A stretch of 64,000 nt of DNA from Dugong dugon (Eukaryota > Chordata > Mammalia > Sirenia > Dugongidae). The notes beneath the pieces are model-generated. The model ran no database searches. It saw nothing but the letters and a program-made list of their open reading frames with translations, and was not told the origin of the DNA. The stretch spans positions 42,451,501 to 42,515,500 of the forward strand of contig CM057482.1 in the NCBI GenBank assembly GCA_030035585.1, in the 5' to 3' direction. The translations under genes and the position numbers were made by a program. The number at the start of each line of letters is the position of its first letter. The stretch's first letter is position 1. Of the stretch, positions 1 to 11,039 are shown one piece after another.

Positions 1-424
1 TCAATTGCCTCATATGCATGAGAAACCTGGACAATGAATAAGGAAGACCGAAGAAGAACTGATGCACTTGAATTACGGAGTTGGCGAAGAATATTGAATA
101 TACTGTGGACTGCCAGAAGAACAAATAAGTCTGTCTTGGAAGAAATACAGCCAGAATGCTCCTTAGGAGCAAGGATGGTGAGACTATATCTCACATACTT
201 TGGACATGTTATCAGGAGAAGGACATCATGCTTGGTAAAGTAGAGGGTCGGTGAAAAAGACGAAGACCCTCAATGAGATGGATTGACACAGTGGTTGCAA
301 CAATGGGCTCAAACATAGTGATGATTGTGAGGATGGCACAGGACAGGGCAGTGTTTTGCTTTGTTGTACATAGGGTTGCTGCAAGTCGGAACCAACTCGA
401 TAGCACCTAACAACAACAACAATA
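1..424 (+). mobile_element. RTE (BovB-like) LINE, 3' end fragment
   Basis: This is the 3' terminal part of an RTE-clade LINE. The reading frame at 34-243 encodes the C-terminal tail of the RTE polyprotein, beyond the reverse transcriptase core, with the typical LRSWRRILNILWTARRTNKS and YFGHVIRR stretches. Downstream the frame is broken, but the nucleotide sequence still follows the family to a final (CAA)n tail at about 407-422 instead of poly-A, as RTE elements end. The left boundary is the window edge, so truncation cannot be judged. The last 50 bases resemble the 3' ends of the SINEs elsewhere in the window, which are probably mobilised by this LINE. The copy is not functional. RTE assignment is confident; the subfamily name is not. 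Confidence 0.85.
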
Positions 425-2362
425 AAGACCTTTTGGCTTATTTTATTTGTCGAGATTAATATGACCATCTTATGGAAGTCTAAGTATCTTCCATGGAATT
501 TTATTCTTATACTTAGACGACAACCTGATAAAGCCCAAGATGAGCTCCAGGAGAGGTGCAGTTACATATGGTACCACTCGGAACCAAAGGATGGCAGCCT
601 ACTTCCAAGCTGTGGACCTGTATCAATCTTCCCTTCTCCAGCATCTCCATTTCTGCCCTCTTTCCCTGCCAGCACTCACACATGTGCACAGTCATCACAG
701 GAGGGAGGGAAGTTTATTCTCCATAAACAATTCTCTCTTTGGCCACTCATTGAGCCTGCCAACCAGGTTGCCAATTCTGATGTAGACACCTGTCCATTTG
801 GAACGGGAATGAAAACAGCCACTCATTTCCTAGAAACCATCAAACACCCTGTCAGGGAACAACAGCTCTCTGTTAACTGCAATCTGGACCAGACATGAAC
901 TGGTCACATCGATAGCCAATTACCAATCTCCCAAGTCATTCCACTGCCTTCTAGTTGATGAAAGTTTCAGATCACGTTGCTAAAATGTAGGATGAGGAGG
1001 GTTAGCTTTTAATGATGGTGATAATAAGCTGCTAAAACTTTAATTTTTGTTAAGCTACTGGGTTTTTCAAAAACAATACTCTCAAGAACTTGCAAGTAAG
1101 AGAGCAAAATCTATCCATATTTGAAGGTGGGTTCCTGGTTGACATCGTCATTATTTTGACAACAACAACGAAATGATTTCCAACCACATCAATACTGGAT
1201 TCTGGGAAACAGGCATAATTTCAAACAGAAGAAAATATATTTTATTCTCTCTCTCTGTGTTGGGGAGCTCTTTAGCTTGTCACCTTTGTTCTTTGTTCTT
1301 TGTCTTATAAGACACTGCCCTGCTCTTTCTAAGTATGACACCTCACTGAATTTTGGGGGAAAAATATTTTAGGTCAGTACTGCCTGCTGCTTTCAGATGA
1401 AATGCTACCCTCGAAGTAAACTTTTTGAGAAGCGTGAGCATCCCGTTTAGGAGCTCCTGCCTGGAGAAGACTGGAGACTAATGTGGGTTTAATGTTGTTA
1501 TGAGCCAGGCAGCTGAGTGGGGTAACAATACGAGTCTGTTAGACATGTCTTCTGGGTTGTCACGTTCAATTTGCGCATGACCTCCTGGCCAAAAAATGGG
1601 AAAGAAGTGGTAGAATGTGGGACTGAAAGCTCATATTATTGCTTTGACAGCTTCACTCATCTAGAAGTAATGCAAAATGCAATTTATATTTATACACTTT
1701 GACCTCCTGCACAGAGAGGGAAAGTATCTAATGATGGGCCGAGGTAGTGGAGGAAGAAACAGATCTAATACAGCTGGAATTTGTCTACATTTTTGCTTTT
1801 CAACCATTCAATTACAGTCAAAAGATAAATGAAACCCGAAGAGTACACTGGTGAGGTAGTGACAAGATTATTTTATAGAGACTGAGTTCTGGCTTTGAGT
1901 CTTGGCAAAGGTGGCTGCAACACGCCTTATTTCACTGGAGACAGATAATCTGCCTGCTCCCAGCGGACAAAGGCCCTCTGCTTGTAGGTGCATCATTATG
2001 CCCATCAAAGAGAAAAAAAGACACCGGCGAGTCAGTGACACTCTGGATCTGCATTTGGAAATTCTTGAGAGAGGCTGACACATTAATCCCATTAACCAAG
2101 ATAAATCAAGTCAGGCCTGGTGGTAACTGGGGCATTATTCACTTTGGAGTGGAAATAGGCAGTGGACAGAAAGCACCATTTTTTCCTTTGTGCATCAGAA
2201 AATTTACTGGCTTTTCCATGTTCTGAAATAGCTTCATTTTGAATAAAACCTATGAGCCAATGGGGGAGAATGGGATTATAATTGTCAGGATCCTCAAATA
2301 CGCCCTGCGTATTTGTTTTAAATGAATGCTATTTCCAGTAACTACAGCCTCATGGTTTCTAC
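425..2362. other. Unique non-coding sequence
   Basis: I see no recognisable gene, RNA or interspersed repeat. A 145-codon open frame at 461-898 shows no domain, no coding-like bias and no neighbouring splice structure that I can support, so it is treated as chance. A short CT-rich run lies at about 1243-1256. This starts a stretch of about 14.8 kb without named transposons. Confidence 0.5.
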
Positions 2363-2385
2363 AAAAAAAAAAAAAAAAAAAAAAA
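2363..2385. repeat. A(23) homopolymer
   Basis: An uninterrupted run of 23 A residues. No LINE or SINE body precedes it, so it looks like a simple repeat and not a retroposon tail. Confidence 0.9.
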
Positions 2386-3900
2386 GTAGGACACATTGGG
2401 GAAAAAGGATTCTAGTTCTTTCCAGAGATTAAAAAGGACAGTGATAATCATCTTCATAAAAGCAGCGGCACCTTTGGAACTAATGGCAAACTACCACTTT
2501 AAGATGTCCACATGGAGAGCCTTGTTTGAGACCCGCAGATCAACTTTGAGAAATAAAACAAAAAGAAAAATGGGGTATGAGGGGAGTTGCAATAAACAAG
2601 GCGGGAGAGTATTCCTGAAGGCATTGCTCAAGTATATTTGTCTATATTCTTTCTATTCTTTTTCCCTTTCTTTGGGGGATAAAAAGCATCAGCCCCTTAT
2701 GTTTTCCCAGATATTAAACTTCTCTCCACTGTCTCATCGGTGCCTTCTGATGCAGAAGACAGAAATGCATCTCTTCCTTAAAGGGACAGAATGGACTTCT
2801 ACAAGGAGGAATTATCAAATAACCCTTACTCTCCAATTGAATCTTTCCACTTTTCCTCTCAGCACCGTTTATGACAGAAACTTTTTTTTTCCCCCAAAAG
2901 GAAAGTGTTGACAGAGTTCAGCTGGCTGGCCAATTTCTGCAGATTTCCTTTAGGGAATAGAAGGTAGTTTGAATTTTGAAGGTATTGTTTTTGACGTCTT
3001 TCTAGCTTACAGCACAAAAAGAATTAAGCAGAGAGGTGGGATCCGGAAGACAGGCATGGGTTCAGGAGGTGGAGCGTGCAGCACCTGTGCAATTTCAACA
3101 CCTTCTCCCTGCAGTCAATGCATCTCTCCTGTGGTGGCCCCTGAGAGGGGAGGGTGGCAGGCCTAGGGGCAAGGCAAGGGTAGGCTGTTTTCTCTTCAAC
3201 AGCTGGATGAGAGCAACGCTCTAGCCCTTCTCTGCCCCCGTTTTGGGCTCTCAGACAGGAGTTGGGGGATCGGATTTGAGGCCCTAGGGGTCAGGCAGGA
3301 AACTTCTGGGACACGGTCTCCACGAAGGACCGAGGACCGCCCCACTCCCTTCTTTAAAGAGACCAAAGACAAAATAAGGCGCCAGGAAGGCAGCTGCAGG
3401 GGCTGTGGTTTGAGTCTACCCTCCCAGTCACCTACCCCCTTACCTGGCCCCTACTGCCTTCTTGTCCCCTCCCCATCGGTGACTTCACTGCCATCGCTCC
3501 CAGCCCCTTCCCCGCTGTCACAAACCGTTAAAGGCAAACAAAAAATGCCTGGGAGACTCGCTGGCTCCCATCCGGGACCTTAGGGGATTCCTAAGGTGAC
3601 CTCTCTGGGAGACGGTGAGGTAAGAAGAATGTAGGGGTTTGGGTCTTTCTAAACACATCCTGGCGGTGGGAAAGGGCTGCCCTAGGGAACTGGGAAACCA
3701 GGAACCCTTCGGCCAAGAGGATAAAAAGCCAGAGGTCGCGATCAGGGGCGCTTCAACCTTGGGACTGGGACCGCCCCCTTCGGCCAGGCGCGGGACACCT
3801 CGAACTCCCCCCACCCCACACTCCAGAGATGCTGAACCTCCTCCCCTGCGCGCTCCCCCAAGCCTTAAGAAACTAAATCGCCGTCCAGGTTAACCCTTAA
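2386..3900. other. Unique sequence becoming GC-rich
   Basis: The stretch is AT-rich to about 3.0 kb, then increasingly GC-rich with scattered CpG. The open frames at 2396-2911 and 3518-3814 have no recognised homology or paired splice sites. I see no repeat. It grades into the first CpG island. Confidence 0.45.
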
Positions 3901-4130
3901 CGTTCACAAGTCAGACCAAAAATCTCAAACCAACCTTCACGTTTGATTCCAGGCTTCTAAAAATTATAGGATGGGTTTGACTAATGAAGGATATGGTTGG
4001 AACCAGTTAGATAACTAGCCTAGTAAACACCTCCCGGGAAGGTGGCCGATGTGACCTTGGTATCATTCTTCTATTTTTTTTCTCAGCCCTCCTCCCTGGG
4101 TCAAGCCCTCCTCCAATTAAAAAAAAAAAG

Positions 4131-4430
4131 TGCAAACGGGCGCTCCTTATTTGAGGAATCCGCCTCGGCAGCACGTGGGTACGCAGCCCCGGAGGCCCAG
4201 AACTTTCTCCCGCAGTCGCCCCCCGGCCCGCCCGCACCGGTTCCTCGCGCCCCAACCTCAGCTCCACCAGGGGGTGCTTTCGGGGTGGAGGGCCCCACAT
4301 CCGGGACCTCGGAGCCCGCCACGAGCGAGGGGCGAAGGCCAGGGTGTCCCCGGCCGGCCGGCCCCTCAGGAGTTAAAGCCGGAGGCCGACAAAGGGAGGC
4401 GGCGGCAGCTCCTTTTCTCGGCTGTCAGCT
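4131..4430. promoter_or_regulatory. CpG island A
   Basis: Composition is strongly GC-rich with undepleted CpG: about six CpGs in 4141-4200 and about nine in 4201-4260, against near absence in most of the window. CpG islands in mammals usually mark promoters or Polycomb-regulated developmental genes. Several overlapping open frames here (4007-4461, both strands) are expected by chance from low stop density and are not called as genes. The direction of any transcript is unknown. Confidence 0.65.
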
Positions 4431-4612
4431 GCAAATAGAACCGCTGCCCTCTGGACTTTAACTCCCGACAGAAAGGGCATTTTATTACAGGTTATGACAA
4501 GTTGCAGAGAGACACGGAAAACTCAATAAGGAGCGGCGAATGGAATAAAAAAAAATGCTCGAGATATTTGGAAGACAGAGCGAAGATGGCTTCAAATGAT
4601 AGGTGTTAGCAG
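4431..4612. promoter_or_regulatory. AT-rich block between CpG islands, candidate regulatory element
   Basis: This 180-base block sits between two CpG islands. It is AT-rich and contains TTTATTACAGG and AATGGAATAAAA-like segments, and a GCTGTCAGCTGC motif lies just upstream (about 4417-4429), combining a MEIS-like CTGTCA with a CAGCTG E-box. The composition switch inside an island resembles a promoter-proximal enhancer or the nucleosome-free part of a promoter. This is inference from composition and short motifs only. Confidence 0.3.
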
Positions 4613-4830
4613 GACTCGAGATGTCATCTGCAGGCTCAGGCCGGTGGCAGCCGCGCGTCGGCCGGGAGGGAGCCCCGCCGGGGAGGCGACGCGCGGGCGG
4701 GGGGGCGGGCCCTGCCGGCGGACACCCATCCCAGCGTCGGCCGGGAGCCCACTTCGGCGATGAGACCTTCTCTTCTTCAGGAAGTGATTACCCACTACTA
4801 CAACGGATGGGGAGCCGGTCGCAGAAAATC
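4613..4830. promoter_or_regulatory. CpG island B
   Basis: A second dense CpG cluster, strongest at 4640-4760, where GCG, CGG and CGCG occur repeatedly, including a run of GGGCGGGCC-type Sp1-like boxes near 4697-4710. With island A it may be one promoter region split by the AT-rich block. Open frames on both strands here show no recognised domain. Confidence 0.6.
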
Positions 4831-7800
4831 CTCGCCCACCCCTTTGGCCTAAACGCGTTCCTTTGGGTTTTAGGTTCCCTGCAGGAAATCTGCAGTTACC
4901 TCTCTCTGCGACTGTTTCCTTCTTGACCTCGGTACGAATAGGAATGCATAATCTACGCCTTGCCCCGTATACACTTCCACTAGACTTTTTTAGAGTTGTT
5001 CTGGTGTTTCTCCCTGAGTTTCCCATGCCCTCACCCGCTTAAAAAGACTTAGAGTTTCTTCCAGGTGGGAGATGCGCCTTTGGGGTGTTAAAGTCCGCGC
5101 TGCAGTCACCTCAGCTGCTCAGGGTACCCCCCACCCCGGAGGAGCTGATTTTACAGGGTGGGGAACACATCTTCATCATCCCTGACAGCTTTTCAAATGC
5201 TTTTCATCACTCATCACCAGTGGAAAATAGTTCTGCCTGTCTGAGTGCCCAGACCTGCAGAGCCTTGTCCTGCCCTGAACTCAGAGTGGGGTGGGGACCC
5301 TAAAGAAAACACAAAACCAGGGCCCCAACTGAAGAGGAACTTGCGATGGTTGGATTGGCTTGAGGATGCCCATTCAATTCTGGGGACAGTTAAATGCAGG
5401 AGGGAAGGATGTGGGGCGCAACGTTGTATTTCAAAAAGGGTAATATGCTTTGTCCAAATTCCATTCCCTTTGCTCAAACAGAGAGAAGACATGGTTAGCA
5501 GATCCAGAAACGAGCCTCCCTACAAAATTTGTTTCTTTGAAGGGTTCGAACTCTATCAAAGCCAAGAACGAGAAACTTGCTGCAGCAATAGTTTGTAGGT
5601 TATGGCAAAATGCTTAAAAATCAACTGTAGATTCTCTTCTCTCCCTCCCTCGCTCCCGGTTCAGAGATCTATGTAAATAACACATGAACATCCCATCCAG
5701 CTGCTACAGTGAGGAGGAAGAGAGAGTAGACAAACTGCACATGCGTAGCTAGTGCCCATCCGAGTGTTCCCTTCGCTGAATGAGGGCTGGATGGGTCCTT
5801 TCCGATGTTTGCAAAGATGCTCAAGTGCTTATACGCTGGTTTAATCGAATAAAATGTAAAAGCAAAAACGGTTTGATCAGTGGCTTAGAGTAGGCTATTT
5901 CTTGGAGTGATGATCTGGGGCACAATTCTCCCCCAACTGTGCAACAGACCAATGCACCATTGTCTCCCAACCCCAACTCGATCTTTTACTAGAAGTTTCT
6001 TTCAGAACAATTGATTCTTCTCAGCTCAAAGTGTGCCTGATTTTTAGCAGTGTCTGGTTTTGCTCGGTCTCTGCAACTTTCTGTATTCTCCCGAACAGCT
6101 CATATTAGACATATAAACAGACCTCCACCTCAGGTTTGTGGCAGAAGTTGGAGAAGATTCACATTAAAATAACTGAATCTGCAAAGTCCCGGGCACACAG
6201 TGTGTGCAGAGAGCTGCTGCAGAACTTATGTTAAATTTAAAGAGCCACAACACTTAGCGAATCTAAGGGGTTCCTACAAAACATAACTCTGATAGATCAA
6301 AGTTAAAAAATGAATGGAGTGGGAGATGCTATTGATTTTTCTGTTACAGGGTTCCATTGATGGTAAGTGTACTTTGCAAATAAAAGAGATACTTTCTAAA
6401 AGATCTATTTATTTGTGTTATTTTTGTTTCGAGATACTTTAAAACTAACAAATGCAAAATAATTGCTCCTCAAATAGCTGTTTATTGGAAATTAATCACA
6501 CAGGTAAGAGGTTTGCAAAACTACCAGTTTCTCTCCATTGCATAAATAATGCATGGAAAAGTTTTAACTCTCAAGATAGAAAACCTTCCCGGAATGTTTT
6601 TGCTCTTAAAAATGTTGGGAGAGAGAAATTGTAAACGAAATCCTTTCTCTGGCTTGGTCTGTGTAAATTGGGATTCTTTAAACTCTGTTGGGGCGATAAG
6701 AGCAATGGGAGAATGCAAAACCGAATTGAACATAATACTCCTTTCTGCATTTGTGCAAAGTCTGAATAGGTAAGAATGGATCTTTATTTCGCTTTCTCTC
6801 TCTTCCTTTCAGGAATCTGGTTATATATGAATCATATGATTCATCCTCTGGAATCACACTTGAATATGCTTAAAACTTTACTTGATTTCACATGCTCTTT
6901 TTCTGTCCACACACTGTGTTCTCTTCCTCTTTCTGGAAGCAGCAAAGAGCTGAGAGTAGACTATTATCACACAGTTCAAACTCCCTCCCCTGCCCCCAAT
7001 GTCCTTCCAAAAGGAAAGAGAATACAGAGAGATTTTGGTAGAAGCCATGTGAAGCTGTCACCAGCAATGCCACTTGTAAAACAAACGCTAGTAAAAACTT
7101 GAAAGGTCTTCCATAGGGTAGTTAAAACAAGAGCCATTATCTGTCAATAAAATTGCCATGGCAGAGGAATTCTGTATCGTGGAGAAAAACATATGAACAG
7201 AATTGCCATGTGAAAATGTGTCTAAAAACGAAGATACTGGTGAGGAGAAAAGGAAATATATTTGTAAGGAGGGGTAAATGAAAATAAGAAGGGTCCCAAA
7301 GAATATTTTCCCACAACTCTATCTTTGCAAACCTCCTAGGCAGCTTGGAGAAGAGCTGGGAAGGAGGGTGAGGAAGAGGGGACCAGGAATTCTAAGGACG
7401 GTTTGGGGCTGCCTTAGCCTTTTGTAAGAAGATCGGGGGCATGTCTTTTCACGGTTTTCTTCCCTTCTGAGCCTTGGAATAATAAACTCAAGTGGCTGCC
7501 CGTCAACCCCTGTCCATCTTCTGTAGCAAACCTGACATAGTGGAAGAAATATGACACGTGGATTATTAAAGAGGAGCTAGTTGACTTCTAACCCTGGTTG
7601 CTTTCCTCAGACCCCACCTCCTGCAGATTTATCTAGTAACACACCGCAAGAATTATAGGGTGTGCCAGCGGGGGGTGGGGGTGGGGGGGAAGAGAGGAGG
7701 AAGCCAGGCTAGGGGTTTGTGAAAAGCAGGGTGTTTTACCTGAGCTTCTGTGCCACTCAAGGGGACGAGTAACACACTACAGAAAACAAACCACTCCTTC

Positions 7801-8760
7801 CAGAAGGGGTCGGTTTCTCCAGCTGAGAACAAAGCACAGGCGAAATTTAGAGGGTCTCCAGCAGCACCCCTTACAGCTCTCTTATTCCCAGCCCCTTCAG
7901 CAGGAGCATTGTACATTTCTTTATCTTTAACCTGATGGAAACCTTGTGAATAAGAATCATAGAAAGGGCTCGCCTCCTTCGCCTTCTCTTCTTTCTCCTC
8001 CTCCCCCCCTTTTTTTTGATACAACCCCCGTTTTCACTCAGTTGCAAACACTTCTCAAAAGGGAAGAGATACTTTCCATGTATTTTTAAAGTTGTCTCAG
8101 GTTCTCCCAAAACTTTAAAAAAAATCCCGAAACTATGTCATTCGGGCCACTGATAACGTTATAAAAAATCCACAATAATCATTCAGGCATTCAAACAAAA
8201 GTTTCTTTGTGCTAATTAAGCCGCTATTATCCTGTGGGGTTGAGTAACTCGGCAGCTGTTATTAGGAAAAAACAGGAAGGAATGTATTTAACGTGTGGGG
8301 GTTTCTTCTTCTTTTAAAGTGAATAAGAGGAGAGGTGCATTCAAAATAATAATAATAATTTAGTCCTTTGGGCATAGATTTGTATATCCTGTTGCCAAGG
8401 TTAAGGTAATAATTGAATCTATCCCAAATCTGTGTGATGAAGTAGTCAGAAATGGCTCCATAGGACAGAAGAGCCAGGAGGCAAGTGATGGATACTATTG
8501 TCCAAACGTGACCCTCCATTAACACCACCTATCAGCATCTGGATCCCGTCACCGGTTCCCATCCCAGAGCCAAGAGGGCTGCCTGGCATATTCCAAGGGC
8601 TTCAAGGGCTTCGAGGGCTTCCATGCTGCGCTCAACTCCGCATCAGCTAAACAGGTGGAGAGGCTGACCTAAACCCTGCTCCTTCTATCTCCACTTGCCT
8701 TCCTAGCCCTCTCTAGGCCCATTGTTCAGCAGGTGCTGGTAATTTGCTCCTTATCTCGCC
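4831..8760. other. Unique non-coding sequence, no named repeats
   Basis: Mostly AT-rich DNA with low CpG after 5.1 kb. No interspersed repeat or coding exon was recognised. It includes a G-rich run at 7670-7690, a short TAA/TTA microsatellite at about 8347-8362, and a cluster of consensus-like splice signals at 6340-6815 discussed as a finding. Small open frames such as 6776-7102 and 7653-8024 lack support. Confidence 0.45.
7670..7690 (+). repeat. G-rich tract
   Basis: Runs of five to seven G separated by single T on the plus strand, followed by a purine-rich AGAGAGG segment. The run pattern could form a G-quadruplex. No gene context. Confidence 0.6.
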
Positions 8761-8779
8761 TCTGTTTATGAGGGCTTCT

Positions 8780-8880
8780 TATTAATAACAAAAGGAGAAA
8801 TGGTATTAATATTAATTAACGCAATAAAATGAAACAGTTTGGGGAATCCACCAAATGAATAATCTCATCATCTAATTGGA
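8780..8880. promoter_or_regulatory. Cluster of TAAT/ATTA homeodomain-type sites
   Basis: Within about 100 bases there are at least six ATTA or TAAT cores, including ATTAATAAC, ATTAATATTAATTAACG and CTAATTGG. Homeodomain proteins recognise TAAT cores. The block is repeat-free and directly precedes a purine tract. A role as an enhancer is inferred; AT-rich DNA produces such sites by chance too. Confidence 0.3.
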
Positions 8881-8889
8881 GCTGGAGAG

Positions 8890-8932
8890 AAAGGGGAGGA
8901 GGAGGGAAGGGGGAAGGGAGGGGGAGGGGGAG
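8890..8932 (+). repeat. G-rich polypurine tract
   Basis: An almost pure purine stretch of G runs (three to five G) separated by A or AA on the plus strand. It is a candidate for a G-quadruplex or triplex structure and adjoins the TAAT cluster. Confidence 0.75.
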
Positions 8933-9770
8933 ATACAGATGACCTACTGGGTGACAGGCACAGGTTGGAAGGGTGACATTTTATTGTAAGCCTCCCAATG
9001 AAAGGAAGAAAAGGAAGGGACCAGTCAATTTAATGCAGGGACCAAAAGTGCAAGAGAGTTGCTAAGAGACAGAGATGCTGGTAAAGTTCTATCAGAAGCA
9101 CTACTCTGACCTTATGCAAATAGAGGCGGCCAACTCTTTGTGGAACGGCTGAAAATTCCACCCCCTGTGTCATCAATACCTGGCATCGAGCCTTTTATTC
9201 AAATGTTCTCTAAAAACACACACACAGAGGATATGACAAAGCATGACACATTTAGGGTCTGTAAGGAAAAAAAAAGAGAAAATGGGGGGGTAATAATAAT
9301 AATAGTAATAATTTTTAAAACCTGGAAGAACAAGCCACAGCAGACCTTCCTGTGGAAATGTTATCCATCTATACCTTCTGGCACTGTTATTTTTCTTTAG
9401 CTGGAAAGTAACCTGAAGATTCAGAAATTGCCCTCTCCTTGTGGAAATAGAAGCTTATTAAGACACCGCAGTGGCGCTCAGAGTACTGTCGTTAATTTTA
9501 CACCCCAAGGAGTGTGGCTAGAGGATGGTGGCAGTGCGGGTGGGCAGGGGGTGTGACAACCTGGTGTAGACTGCAGATATTACATCATATCCTCCCTGCA
9601 GACCCAACAAAACAAAGTAAGTTCCTTTCTTCTATTTGATAGCTCCATTCTAGGACAAGGTGAAGTGCAAAGGGTGAGAGGCTTAGGGACAGGGTGGGTA
9701 TCCCAGGAAGTTGACTGTCCTTAAAATTATATAAAGTGGGAATGGTCCAACACCTCTCAGCAAGCCAGTG
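8933..9770. other. Unique non-coding sequence
   Basis: No gene or named repeat. A (TAA)n-like microsatellite occurs at about 9290-9312. The small open frames at 9140-9400 and 9585-9884 are unsupported. Confidence 0.45.
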
Positions 9771-10060
9771 GCGCTCGGGCACCTGCCATGGATAGGCCCG
9801 TTGTGACCCCAGGCCTCTGGGGATTAGCAGGTAGACCTTTGATCCACAGGCCGGTCCTCTGCGGGCTTCTGCAGAGACGGACATGCGCCCTGGCCGCCCT
9901 CGGTGCGGAGAGCACGCCTAGAGCCAGGGCGGTCGCTGCCAGATCTCAGCCCCAGGGCCGCCCGACAGCTCCACTGCGCCGCGGTTGAGAGACGGGTGGG
10001 AGAAACCGCCCCACGGCTCAGGGCGGCCAGGTTGGGGCCGCTGGGTTTGCCACCCTCTAG
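9770..10060. promoter_or_regulatory. GC-rich, CpG-containing segment
   Basis: A short CpG-enriched stretch, strongest at 9880-10,010 (GCG, CCG and CGG recur). It is weaker than the islands at 4.1-4.8 and 11.0-12.2 kb. Possible CpG island or shore; no exon recognised. Confidence 0.4.
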
Positions 10061-10231
10061 GCCGCTTTAGGTTGCAGGACTTGGGAACATTGTGCACCAG
10101 TACTTCCAAATGATCAGGCCAAATTCATTGTCTCTCTTCTCGTTCCTTCCTCCCCTTCCCCTTTTCACTCCGAGTTAACATTTGCCAGGTTGCACAACGG
10201 AGCCACGTGTCCCAGGAGAATCTTTCTTGGT

Positions 10232-10290
10232 GCCAATCTTGAAAGTTAAAAGTTAAAAAAAGTTAAAAATCTTGAAAGTTAAAAATCACG
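10232..10290. repeat. Short local duplication of an AAGTTAAAA motif
   Basis: The motif CTTGAAAGTTAAAA occurs at about 10,238 and again at about 10,270, with extra AGTTAAAA copies between. This is a small local tandem or slippage duplication, not a transposon. Confidence 0.6.
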
Positions 10291-10620
10291 ATGGGAGAAA
10301 TCCATGATTTCCACAGCTCTTTCCTCCACCGCTGCGGAATTTGTTTTTCAGGGGCCACCCTCAGGGCTGCAGCTTTGGGAACACCTAGGCCTAGGACTAG
10401 GGCTTATGGGAGGGCCAAGGAGGTCAGAGGGAGAGAAGGAGGGAGGGTTTTCCGGGCCACACAGCTGCCAGCCCTGGAAGCCCTAGGAACTTCCATTTGG
10501 GACTGGCCATAGCCAGCACCCGACGCAACCTGGGAAGTTCTCTTTCTTCCTTCTTCGAGCCAGCCCAGGACACTGGCAAGGTGGAAGAGTTCAAACATCT
10601 TTTAGAACTAAGGGCAAAAC

Positions 10621-10623
<3 letters not shown>

Positions 10624-10676
<53 letters not shown>
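10624..10676. repeat. (CA)n microsatellite
   Basis: An uninterrupted AC dinucleotide repeat of about 26 units. It is likely length-polymorphic. It opens a meaningless Thr-His reading frame. Confidence 0.95.
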
Positions 10677-10680
<4 letters not shown>

Positions 10681-11039
10681 TTGTAAACTCAGTTTAGCCA
10701 GTGCGCTTTATACCCCCTCCATGCCCTCATTTTTGATTTCAGTATTGATGAAATTCCCACTGTTCGCATCTTTATTGTAATAGTTGCAAATGAATACTTT
10801 CAACGACTGGGGGAGGAAGAGGCGTTTCCAGAGTTCAGTGGTGGGTAACTTCCCAGGGTAACTTCTCTTTAGGACCCTCCGCCTCCCTTCTTAATGGTGG
10901 GACTTTTCACAATGTGCACAATACTATTAAAATTTCGTATTAGCAGTGTGTATGGTGAACTTTGTAATGGGAAATTCAATAGCTGCTGTAAATATTAATG
11001 GAATATGAAATGAAGCCACAGTCTCCACCAGCCCTGACA

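Noticed and set aside
34-243. Candidate small host protein at the window start
   Set aside because: The translation matches the C-terminal tail of RTE LINE polyproteins.
461-898. 145-codon open frame in the left flank
   Set aside because: No domain, no splice context and no sign of codon bias; downstream sequence is AT-rich with many stops.
4007-5026. Several 97-144-codon frames on both strands near 4-5 kb
   Set aside because: Same composition effect as above; no exon boundary or homology recognised.
8485-8515. Possible miR-219-like sequence (ATTGTCCAAACGTG)
   Set aside because: Only a partial match to the mature sequence and no obvious hairpin partner seen nearby.
10621-10697. Thr-His repeat protein
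   Set aside because: A translated CA dinucleotide microsatellite.
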